Positions 45,001 through 51,253 of a stretch of 64,000 bases of DNA are shown here, in pieces. Every line of letters begins with the position of its first letter. Within the stretch, counting starts at the first letter, position 1. The DNA is from Anaerolineales bacterium (GTDB taxonomy: Bacteria; Chloroflexota; Anaerolineae; 4572-78; J111), in NCBI GenBank assembly GCA_020634855.1, contig JACKAU010000004.1, forward strand, positions 248,001 to 312,000. The letters run 5' to 3'. Below the pieces are notes generated by a model. It had not been told where the DNA came from, ran no database searches, and worked only from the letters and a program-made list of their open reading frames with translations. A program made the translations under genes and the position numbers.

Positions 45001-45224
45001 CCGGGCTGGCAGAATGGTCTGCCCGTGGTGGCCAGTCGGAACGGGCGCTGGAGATCGTACTGCACATCCTGCGCCATCCGGCCGGCACTCAAGACGTCAA
45101 AGATCGGGCCGACACGCTGCGCACCGAATTGGAGGAGCAGCTCACGCCCCAGCAAGTGGCAGCGGTTCAGGATCGGGTCCAGGCCGGGGATTTTGAGGCG
45201 ATGCGGCAGGACGTTCTGGGGTAA
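42045..45224 (+). CDS. AfsR/SARP-type regulator: winged helix, BTAD, NB-ARC and TPR
   Basis: A 1059-aa STAND regulator. Residues 1-95 are the winged helix (LALSFLGAPHLERDGATITL), 100-255 the BTAD (RRLALDPLHEPAHRQLMQLY), then a Pro/Ala-rich linker. The NB-ARC has Walker A GPGGIGKTRLALALAERY near residue 324, Walker B LLILDNFEHVLAG near 401, ITSQERLNLTEE near 440 and GMPLAIELAAAWL near 500. TPR repeats cover 640-1040. Its N-terminal 250 residues resemble those of the kinase-fused regulator at 19907 more than those at 29011, suggesting a paralogous pair. GGAG lies about ten nt before ATG. Confidence 0.9.
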   Translation: MSQLALSFLGAPHLERDGATITLSHHKATALLAYLAVTRQPHTRQALAAFLWPDHNAADGRAGVRRMLWVLNKSLGQEWLEADHETVLLPPQPNLWLDVEQFRERLANRRQHGHALSELCPACLAPLTEAVELVRGDFLAGFTLPDSPDFDTWQAFETESLRRELAGALEQLVQLLSRSDDTYEPAIGYARRRLALDPLHEPAHRQLMQLYAWAGQSAAAIQQYQSCVRALEKEFGVPPSAETTALMEAIKANRPPPPPGSPAPAPVPATAFAQPVAPTAPTQPAAGPPHNLPALATPFIGRAAALDSLEQRLAAPDVRLMTIVGPGGIGKTRLALALAERYIQSPQSATLCADGIYFIPLTPLRSDQAIVQAIAEGLALPLTSAGEPATQLLTYLRHKQMLLILDNFEHVLAGASLIGHILQAAGKVKIVITSQERLNLTEENLWQIGGLNFAGLTGLEEALAYEAVQLFIQRARQVRPDFTLQAEDLPYLERILQGVWGMPLAIELAAAWLNMLSVAGVAGELSHGLDLLESELRDVPDRHRSMRLVFDRSWERLTAAEQTLLKKLSVFRGGFSREAAQPVAGASLRLLAGLVNKSWLISRPDSSRYELHELIRQYAAARLEAEAQEEHATRDRHSRYYLALLQAREPDMKSSRQKETVAGLNADIDNIRSAWDTAVAYEALDRLHTAAFSLWYFYNLRDSLQEGEQAFESATERLQTRLAASESDQAAPDRARLAGTLGELLSHQAQFTFRQGRIGEAAALYETSLTLLRPLDEPAALAQALNYRGVVYWLTGQFEEAWPYLNESLAMAQMLGDEWGQVQSLGFMGMIAQAQGDHDRAYHYLSESLARSRVMGDIRLISFIGSHLAHTLQALGRVSEGLGLLRENLRLAIDTTDRLGIGVTLEQMAIATQAGGNEAEARRLLAESIDQFRDVGDTWFLSRALTLAGYLALAVGEADQAYDLFRQAGQVAVATQALPNILAALAGLAEWSARGGQSERALEIVLHILRHPAGTQDVKDRADTLRTELEEQLTPQQVAAVQDRVQAGDFEAMRQDVLG

Positions 45225-45276
45225 GCCGATGGACCGCCGCCGGCTGACCGCCGACCGCCGTTGAACAGTTAAATTA

Positions 45277-46128
45277 TCAAAGTGGCAGGGAATTGATTTT
45301 TATCGCTGTCGTGCCGTTAGTCGTGGTCCCGTCGCCGTTAGTGGTCGTGCTGTCGTCAGCCGTTGGTGTGGCACGGCCGGTCTCTACGGCGGCCTCACTA
45401 TCGCCGGTGGGGCTGTCGCCATTAGCAGCGGCGGCGCGGCGCTGGCGGTGGATCACGTCAAAGCCCCACTCCTGCAGACCAGGCGCTACGGCAAAGTTAT
45501 AATCGCGCCACACAATATGGTGCAAGGCCAGTTGCAGCGTATTATACAGCGTCTCGCTCACGGCCAGGGTGTCAACGCGGCTTTGCATCCGCGTGGTTTC
45601 ACCCGCGTCACGGGCCGTTTTATGTTTTTGCAACGCATTGTGCAGCGCGATGACTTCATCTAACGGAGGCTGCGTAAACTGTTCCTCGGTCGGGCGACTT
45701 TGCTCTTGGCTGATGTAAGCCGCCAGCGCCGCGAGCCGCTGATTACGCTCTTTCGGTTTGCGGATGTTGCCCGTCTTTTGGCGCAGTTCAAAGCCCCATT
45801 CCTGGGCCACCTCCAAATTGTGTAAGAAAGTAGCTCTTAACGTGGCCATAATCTGCTCGATAGTACTATTCAATTGTTCATCTAATCGTTTAATAGCTTC
45901 CGAGGCCTTGACGCGCTGATTCTCACCGTGGCTGTTCGCGTTGATCAGCGTCTGGACCTGAGCCAGCAGTTGGCTAATCGTGTCGGTGTAGGGTGTGCGC
46001 TGCTGGGGCGGCAGCGACTCTTCCCGCGCTATAAAGGCTTTGGCCAGAGCGATAATCTTGGGGCTTTCCTCCTTGGTGAGTGAACGAAGTTTATACGGGG
46101 ATTGTTGCTCGAATCGAAGCGTTGGCAT
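45277..46128 (-). CDS. helical protein of unknown function with an internal duplication
   Basis: A 283-aa protein not recognised. Two consecutive units of about 95 residues align: the first runs from IIALAKAFIAREESLP to EVAQEWGFELRQKTG, the second from LAALAAYISQEQSRPT to GLQEWGFDVIHRQRR. Both are predicted helical with a QEWGF motif near the end. The last 45 residues are low-complexity Ala/Thr/Asn/Gly. The frame is open to 46272, but AGGAG ten nt before ATG 46128 (MPTLRFEQQSP) sets the start. Upstream lies the 46368-46692 array. No function can be assigned. Confidence 0.65.
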   Translation of the reverse strand: MPTLRFEQQSPYKLRSLTKEESPKIIALAKAFIAREESLPPQQRTPYTDTISQLLAQVQTLINANSHGENQRVKASEAIKRLDEQLNSTIEQIMATLRATFLHNLEVAQEWGFELRQKTGNIRKPKERNQRLAALAAYISQEQSRPTEEQFTQPPLDEVIALHNALQKHKTARDAGETTRMQSRVDTLAVSETLYNTLQLALHHIVWRDYNFAVAPGLQEWGFDVIHRQRRAAAANGDSPTGDSEAAVETGRATPTADDSTTTNGDGTTTNGTTAIKINSLPL

Positions 46129-46367
46129 GGTAATGGCTCCTGTACTGATACAAATTTGATAGCGATAGTTGGAAAATATAGTGAAACAGATAGGGATACA
46201 ATAATGATGAAGCGAACCGGCGCGGCGATATGCCAGAGTTGAAATGAGGTAATGACTGCCAGGTTGTAACAACGTGATCGGGTGTTAAAGAACAATCATG
46301 GTATAAACTTAAAAACAAGTATATTCGACCAGTTGATAAAATGCACGTCGCTCCGTGCAATTTGGTG

Positions 46368-46692
46368 GACTACTGCCTCCCTTCGCCACTGTGCGGAACG
46401 ACCTCTGACTAGTCCGACTTGCCTCCGCTGGCGTGCGGAACGACCTCCGACTAGTCAGACCTGCTTCCGCCGGCGTGCGGAACGACCTCTGACTAGTCGG
46501 ACCTGCTTCCGCCAGCGTGCGGAACGACCTCTGACTAGTCGGACCTGCCTTCTCGCTGCAAGAAACCACGTTTTGTGCGCCAGACCTGCCTTCTCGCTGC
46601 GAGAAATGACCTTTTGCGCGTCGGACCTCCTTTCGCACTGCGAGAAACGACCTTTTGCGCGTCGGACCTGCCTTCTCGCTGCGAGAAACGAC
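46368..46692. repeat. 41-42-bp tandem array of paired 21-bp half-units, eight units
   Basis: Units start with GAC at 46368, 46416, 46458, 46500, 46542, 46583, 46624 and 46665. Early units contain TCCGCCGGCGTGCGGA and GACTAGTC; later ones contain TTCTCGCTGCGAGAA and GCGCGTC. So the array switches sequence type in the middle but keeps period and a dyad in the first half-unit. Overlapping frames on both strands encode only 14-residue repeats without ribosome-binding sites. Confidence 0.9.
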
Positions 46693-46740
46693 GATAGGAA
46701 TAAGAAATAACTTATCCATTTTGATGGAGTGCTCTATTGC

Positions 46741-46793
46741 GTAGTGCGTAGTGCGTAATCTACGACACATAAATGATACGAATTACGCACTAC
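46741..46793. repeat. inverted repeat with GTAGTGCGTAAT arms
   Basis: GTAGTGCGTAGTGCGTAAT at the left, ATTACGCACTAC at the right, loop about 22 nt. A half copy (TTACGCACTAC) is near 46950. Confidence 0.65.
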
Positions 46794-46834
46794 GATGTTG
46801 GCGCGGCAAATTTGCGCCACCCACGAAAATTATG

Positions 46835-46924
46835 GAACACGAATGACACGGATCGTACGGATTTTCACTGATTAGATATTGTTTTATCCGGGTTAATCCG
46901 TGCGATCCGCCCAATCCGTGTTCT
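46835..46924. repeat. palindrome with CACGGAT arms, second copy
   Basis: GAACACGAATGACACGGATC at the left and GATCCGCCCAATCCGTGTTC at the right form a long imperfect hairpin. Same type as 9287-9364. Confidence 0.65.
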
Positions 46925-46980
46925 ATTTTTGGTTGTGGCTTGGCCACGTTACGCACTACGGGTAATTGAGGAAGTCTCAT

Positions 46981-47104
46981 TAATAGCTGCGAATGAATTC
47001 GCCGCTTGATAAAAGAAATGTGTTAAAACACGTTAAGGGGGAACCCAATAACCTGTTTCAACCGGTTCTCTTTAGCAGCGACCGAATTCATTCGGTTGCG
47101 ATAG
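46981..47104. repeat. 124-bp string-of-hairpins element, copy B
   Basis: Aligns along its whole length with 25411-25534: GCGAATGAATTCGC, TGTGTTAAAACACG, AACCTG...CCGGTT and ACCGAATTCATTCGGT. The last hairpin is identical in both copies; the third has one unpaired change here. Confidence 0.85.
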
Positions 47105-47199
47105 GTTACAGACCAGGAATTGCCGAATCCTCTCGTTTCGAAAACCAATGGCAGTGATGTTTACGGATATTGTCGCGCCGGTTGAAGGATAAAGTATGG

Positions 47200-47205
47200 T
47201 ATAAT
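47200..47205 (+). promoter_or_regulatory. -10 box very close to a start codon
   Basis: A perfect TATAAT ends ten nt before ATG 47216, so transcription would begin at or a few bases before the start codon. No good -35 at the normal distance. Confidence 0.35.
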
Positions 47206-47215
47206 CTCCCCTGAA

Positions 47216-47422
47216 ATGACCCATAAAAGATTTAGCGAAAATCAAGAATCAAATCCGGTTTTGCTGCAAATCAATGGCCGGTGGCACATTGTGGAGGACA
47301 GCCGCCGCTCGGAGCGGGCGCTGTGCGGGGCGCGGGTGACCCAGCGTGGAGCGCATGCTCGGCTCAGCCTGGTTGGGGAGCAGAATGTGTGTGGGAAATG
47401 TTTGCGGGACTTACGCCGTTGA
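47216..47422 (+). CDS. 68-aa small protein with C-terminal CxxC
   Basis: The peptide contains INGRWHIVEDSRRSERALCG and VGEQNVCGKCLRDLRR; cysteines at ALCG and CGKC suggest a small metal-binding fold. Composition is basic and soluble. The -10 box ten nt upstream implies a very short or absent leader. Not a recognised family, but the cysteine placement and clean compact sequence favour a real gene. Confidence 0.5.
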   Translation: MTHKRFSENQESNPVLLQINGRWHIVEDSRRSERALCGARVTQRGAHARLSLVGEQNVCGKCLRDLRR

Positions 47423-47439
47423 CACGCCAGAAGCACAAA

Positions 47440-47506
47440 ATTAGGCACGAATTGACACGAAAAACAAGAATTAATTAGTGAAAATTCGTGTCATTCGTGG
47501 CTAAAG
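47440..47506. repeat. palindrome with CACGAATNGACACGAA arms
   Basis: TTAGGCACGAATTGACACGA at the left and TCGTGTCATTCGTGGCTAAA at the right form a stem of about 20 bp with a 25-nt loop. A half copy (ACCACGAATTTCACGAA) is near 9637. Confidence 0.7.
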
Positions 47507-47568
47507 AATTAGGATTGTGGAAATCCTGGTTTGGAACTTTTTAGACCGATACCGTCAAAGGAGACTTT

Positions 47569-48186
47569 ATGAACCGTATCGAACCATTTTTAGGGCCTTC
47601 GATCCCCGCCGGGTTTTACTGGTTTAACCCCCCGGCGCGTTATCAGTTGGGCGATGGCCTGGAACTGTACACCGATCCCCAAACGGACTTCTGGCAGCGC
47701 ACCCATTACGGCTTTGAGCGCGATGATGGGCATTGTCTATTTACCCGGTTGACCGGCGATTTTTCGGTGACAACGCAGGTCGAGTTTCGCCCCAAAGCGC
47801 AGTACGATCAGTGTGGATTGATGATCCGGGTAGACAGCCAGAACTGGATCAAAGTGTCAACCGAGTATGAAAGTGAGGAAGAGAGCCGGCTGGGTTCGGT
47901 GGTGACTAATCTCGGCTACTCCGACTGGGCCACCCAAACTATATCATCTGAGCGGACTGTGATGAGCTATCGTATCAGCAAGCGCGGCAGCGATTTCTTG
48001 ATCGAAAGCGCCATTGCGGATGAGCCGTGGCAGCAGTTGCGGGTCGCACATTTACACCAACTCACGGAGCCAATCGAGGTGGGGATGTACGCGTGCAGCC
48101 CCATCGGCCAGAATTTTTGGTGCCGCTTTGCCCGGTTGGAGATTGGTGAAAATGGGTGGTTTTATGAGGCCGAGGCAACCCCTTGA
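47569..48186 (+). CDS. DUF1349 domain protein
   Basis: A 205-aa protein of the concanavalin-like DUF1349 family. DFWQRTHYGFERDDGHCLF near residue 38, LTGDFSVTTQVEFRPKAQYD near 62, QCGLMIRVDSQNWIKVSTEY near 84 and VGMYACSPIGQNFWCRFAR near 178 define the beta-sandwich. Yeast Ree1 and bacterial members are related to beta-xylosidase C-terminal domains; the enzyme role is unknown. AAAGGAG lies six nt before ATG. It is followed 28 nt later by a methyltransferase gene. Confidence 0.85.
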   Translation: MNRIEPFLGPSIPAGFYWFNPPARYQLGDGLELYTDPQTDFWQRTHYGFERDDGHCLFTRLTGDFSVTTQVEFRPKAQYDQCGLMIRVDSQNWIKVSTEYESEEESRLGSVVTNLGYSDWATQTISSERTVMSYRISKRGSDFLIESAIADEPWQQLRVAHLHQLTEPIEVGMYACSPIGQNFWCRFARLEIGENGWFYEAEATP

Positions 48187-48214
48187 GCTTAGCTTACAGC
48201 CGTAACGAGACGAG

Positions 48215-48892
48215 ATGATGTCAAACCAACCATCCAACCAACTCCCAAACCATCCAGCCCCCAGTTTAGGCCAGCGATTTTTTGCCTGGGTAACCTATAA
48301 AACAGCGAACAGCCGTAATGAGCGGCTCGATGCGCACAAGCGAGAATTGTTCAACTCGCTGAGTGGCGCGGTCTTGGAAATCGGGCCGGGGACGGGGGCT
48401 AATTTGGATTACTACCCCCAGGGCATCCACTGGATCGGTATCGAGCCGAACCCGGCAATGCATGGCTACTTGCGAGACAAGGCTGAGCAATCGGGTCTGA
48501 CCGCCGAACTGCGTCTGGGTCACGCCGAGCAACTTGACGTGCCCGATTGCAGCGTCGATGTGGTGGTTAGCACACTGGTGCTGTGCTCGGTGGGTAGTCT
48601 GATCGGCAGTTTGGCCGAGGTGCGGCGCGTGCTTAAGCCGGGCGGGCGTTTCATCTTTATCGAACACGTGGCCGCGCCTCAGGGGAGCGCGCTGCGCACT
48701 GTGCAAAATCTGGTCAATCCGCTGTGGAATGTCGTGGCCGACGGCTGCAACTTGAACCGGGAAACGTGGGTCGAGATGGAGCGCGCCGGGTTTGCCAGCC
48801 TGACTTACGAGCGGTTTATGGTGACGGGCGGGATGTCGGGGCTAACGCCGATCATTGCCGGGGTGGCGGTTAAAGGAGGGAGTCAGAAATAA
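48215..48892 (+). CDS. class I SAM-dependent methyltransferase, METTL7-like
   Basis: A 225-aa methyltransferase. SAM motif I is VLEIGPGTGANLDYYP near residue 50, the acidic ribose contact is IGIEPNPAMHGYL near 73, motif post-II LDVPDCSVDVVVSTLVLCSV near 110, and LKPGGRFIFIEHVAAPQGSA near 142. The pattern matches the METTL7/TMT1 group; human members methylate thiols. The first 15 residues (NQPSNQLPNHPA) are coded by a CCAACC-type tract also found in non-coding spacers, so the true start may be later than ATG 48215. Its stop shares an A with the next ATG (TAATG). Confidence 0.8.
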   Translation: MMSNQPSNQLPNHPAPSLGQRFFAWVTYKTANSRNERLDAHKRELFNSLSGAVLEIGPGTGANLDYYPQGIHWIGIEPNPAMHGYLRDKAEQSGLTAELRLGHAEQLDVPDCSVDVVVSTLVLCSVGSLIGSLAEVRRVLKPGGRFIFIEHVAAPQGSALRTVQNLVNPLWNVVADGCNLNRETWVEMERAGFASLTYERFMVTGGMSGLTPIIAGVAVKGGSQK

Positions 48893-49614
48893 TGCGAGTT
48901 ATCATCAACGCCGATGATTTTGGGATGCGGACCGCCATCAATCAGGCCGTCTTGGAAGCGCATCGGGCCGGTCGATTGGCCAGCACAACGTTGTTGGTCG
49001 ATGGGGCGGCGGTGACAGAGGCCGTCGCTATCGCGCAGCAACAACCCCAGTTGGGGGTGGGACTGCATCTGAATTTGGACCCGTATTTGGGTTACGATGT
49101 TGATGGATATTACGGCCGAACGCTGTCGAACGTCAATCCGGCCAAGCTTCAGGGCGCGATCGACAACTTGGCCGAAATCGAGGCTGAGATCGACCGGCAG
49201 TTCAGCCGTTTTTTGGCCTTGGGGCTGGCGATGTCGCACGTGGATAGCCACCACAACGCCCACCTGCTGCCGGAAATTTTCGGGGCTGTGGTCCGCGTGG
49301 CCGGCCGGTATGGGGTGCGTAAGATGCGCTTTTACCCCCATTTTTATGAAGGCGACACGGACCTGCACCGGCGTCATGTCCAAATTTTGGCCGAGAATGC
49401 GTTCCAAATTACCAGCCACTTTCGTGACTTTAGCGACCCGTCCGCTATGAACCATTTGGAGGAAGGGGTCACCGAGGTGATGGCGCATCTTGACAAACCG
49501 GGGTTGGGGGGCGAAGGCTGGTGCGAGGCGCAGTTCGAGCGGCTGCTGTCGCCCGAGGTTGAAGCGCAGTTGGCGGCTCACGGTGCGCGGCTGGTTTCGT
49601 ATCACGAGGTGTAG
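48892..49614 (+). CDS. ChbG/HpnK (YdjC-like) carbohydrate deacetylase
   Basis: A 240-aa metal-dependent deacetylase. INADDFGMRTAINQAVLEAH near residue 4 gives the catalytic Asp and first metal ligand, GVGLHLNLD near 56 the second region, and HVDSHHNAHLLPEIF near 115 the His metal ligands. The family removes acetyl groups from chito-oligosaccharides or, as HpnK, acts in hopanoid-linked pathways. It starts by overlapping the methyltransferase stop. It is convergent with the PHP-domain gene, with stops only five nt apart. Confidence 0.87.
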   Translation: MRVIINADDFGMRTAINQAVLEAHRAGRLASTTLLVDGAAVTEAVAIAQQQPQLGVGLHLNLDPYLGYDVDGYYGRTLSNVNPAKLQGAIDNLAEIEAEIDRQFSRFLALGLAMSHVDSHHNAHLLPEIFGAVVRVAGRYGVRKMRFYPHFYEGDTDLHRRHVQILAENAFQITSHFRDFSDPSAMNHLEEGVTEVMAHLDKPGLGGEGWCEAQFERLLSPEVEAQLAAHGARLVSYHEV

Positions 49615-49619
49615 CCTCT

Positions 49620-50693
49620 TTAGACCCTATCGACAAAATCTCCAAATCGTTTCAAGACCGGTTGTCGCTGCGGGCCGGTAAAGATGGGGTTGGTCACGGC
49701 CAGCATTAAGCCGGCCTCGTCATAAACATCAAGCCGATACCAGGCCGGATCGGCCGGGTGCAGGTAGTCGTTAAATTCAAGGCTGGCCTGCCGGGTATTG
49801 ACGGGTACTTCCCTGACAGCGCTGCCGTTCTTGATGATTTGGGCGTAGGCGGGAAGCGGACAGTCAAAGATATCGGCCAAAAATCGAATTTCGCCGGCCC
49901 TTTGACCGAGGTCCTCGCCAATGTTAAAGATTTCATCGCCAATTACGGCTTGGAAAGTTACTTCCGGCCCCATGCTAACGTAGACGTGATGCTGGCGCAT
50001 GGCGGTTAAAATGGCCGCGCCGGACAGATTTTCGGCATAGACATAGTTGCGAGGCCAGCCGAGCCGTTCGGTGAGTTTGTGTTCACCGGGCATCAGTTTG
50101 AGGCTGTGGTGATCGCTGCCGCCAATGGCCGTGGTTCGATAGCCGGCTTTGAGCCATTCGGTCCAGAGGGCAATCGCCTGCGGATTGGAGCGGATGGTAT
50201 CGGGCGCATCGGGTTTATTCCAGATTTCGACGCAGTGGACATATTGCAGGTCGGTCTCGTCGTCGCGCCAATCGAAGGGGACGCGCAGGGGGTGGTTAAT
50301 GGAATTGAGCAATCCCTGCGCGGCGGTGTGGCGCATCAGGTCGGTGGTGGTCAGGTATTTGCCGGCCAACTTGACGGTGAACAGCCCAATACAGATGTCT
50401 TCCTGCCAATCGTATTTGCCCTCAAGCCCGTAAACGTTGAAATGCCCGTTTTGGAGCGTGACTTCCATCCCCGGGATAAGCAGAAAGTCGGGTGCGGGGT
50501 CGGGCTTATTAAAGGCATCGACGCGGTTGTGGTCGGTGATGGCTAGAAAATTCAGGCCGCCGGCTTTGGCCCATTCGGCCAGGTCCGCCGGAGGGTGGGC
50601 GCCGTCGGAATGGCTGGTGTGGACGTGCAGTTCGCCCCGGTACCAACCGGGCCGGGGATTGTATATTTTTGATAAGGACCAATCTAGGGACAT
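49620..50693 (-). CDS. PHP-domain metallohydrolase, CehA/McbA-like
   Basis: A 357-aa hydrolase. WYRGELHVHTSHSDGAHPPA near residue 17 supplies the HxHxxxSDG metal site, LNFLAITDHNRVDAF near 48 the second, PGMEVTLQNGHFNVYGLEG near 74 the Glu and His, and GGSDHHSLKLMPGEH near 198 the last Asp-His. CehA and McbA hydrolyse phosphate or carbamate esters such as carbaryl; the substrate here is unknown. A beta domain fills the C-terminus. AAGGAG is 10 nt before ATG. Confidence 0.85.
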   Translation of the reverse strand: MSLDWSLSKIYNPRPGWYRGELHVHTSHSDGAHPPADLAEWAKAGGLNFLAITDHNRVDAFNKPDPAPDFLLIPGMEVTLQNGHFNVYGLEGKYDWQEDICIGLFTVKLAGKYLTTTDLMRHTAAQGLLNSINHPLRVPFDWRDDETDLQYVHCVEIWNKPDAPDTIRSNPQAIALWTEWLKAGYRTTAIGGSDHHSLKLMPGEHKLTERLGWPRNYVYAENLSGAAILTAMRQHHVYVSMGPEVTFQAVIGDEIFNIGEDLGQRAGEIRFLADIFDCPLPAYAQIIKNGSAVREVPVNTRQASLEFNDYLHPADPAWYRLDVYDEAGLMLAVTNPIFTGPQRQPVLKRFGDFVDRV

Positions 50694-50792
50694 GTTTATC
50701 TAGCTCCTTCAATACAGATAGTTGGATGGTTAGTTGATTGGTTTCCGGCTAATGAACTTAAGTTGCTGTCTATCAGTAGGTAAAGTAGGTTT

Positions 50793-50861
50793 CACCACAA
50801 AGACGCAAAGTTCGCTAAGTTTTTATAAAAACTCTTTGAGTTCTTTGCGTCTTTGCGGTTC
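50793..50861. repeat. palindrome with ACAAAGACGCAAAG arms
   Basis: CACAAAGACGCAAAGTTCGC at the left and TTCTTTGCGTCTTTGCGG at the right form an imperfect hairpin of about 30 bp per arm. CCAACC/GGTTGG-rich fragments lie on both sides (50721 and 50918). Intergenic, non-coding. Confidence 0.7.
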
Positions 50862-51058
50862 AAATATGTTGTTCGGCCTAATGGCGGCAACTTGGGTTAA
50901 CTACTATCTATTTATCCAACAATCAAACCATCCCTCTTAATTTTACCGCCTCATATTAGCACAGAATTACCGGGTGGACTAACGGGTTCAACCGACAGCA
51001 GCAATTATCTTGCCATCTTAGGTGGCAAAAACCTTTAGGGTTTCCGAATTTATCGAAC

Positions 51059-51120
51059 AAGGTGACCGTCATTGAGATGCAAGCAGACGCTCATATTTGG
51101 CAAAAAGTGACTGTCACCTT
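51059..51120. repeat. REP-like inverted repeat
   Basis: AAGGTGACCGTCA and TGACTGTCACCTT, one mismatch in 13 bp, enclose 36 nt. It is the same GGTGAC/GTCACC type as 39721-39804. A smaller hairpin TGCCA-TGGCA is at about 51011. Confidence 0.65.
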
Positions 51121-51253
51121 AGCTATTTGATTGAGAATGGCTGAGCGATAGGCGGTAGGTTGGCGGACTTTAAAGGCTGGGGTAAAATCTAGGCGCCCAT
51201 TGGAGATCGTTCTCAGCCCGTCAGCCATTTGAATTTGTAAGTCGATGTAGATT

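Noticed and set aside
46282..46770. Overlapping ORFs of about 140-150 codons on both strands across the array
   Set aside because: They exist only because the 42-bp units are multiples of three; 14-residue repeats, frame lost where units are 41 bp, no ribosome-binding sites.
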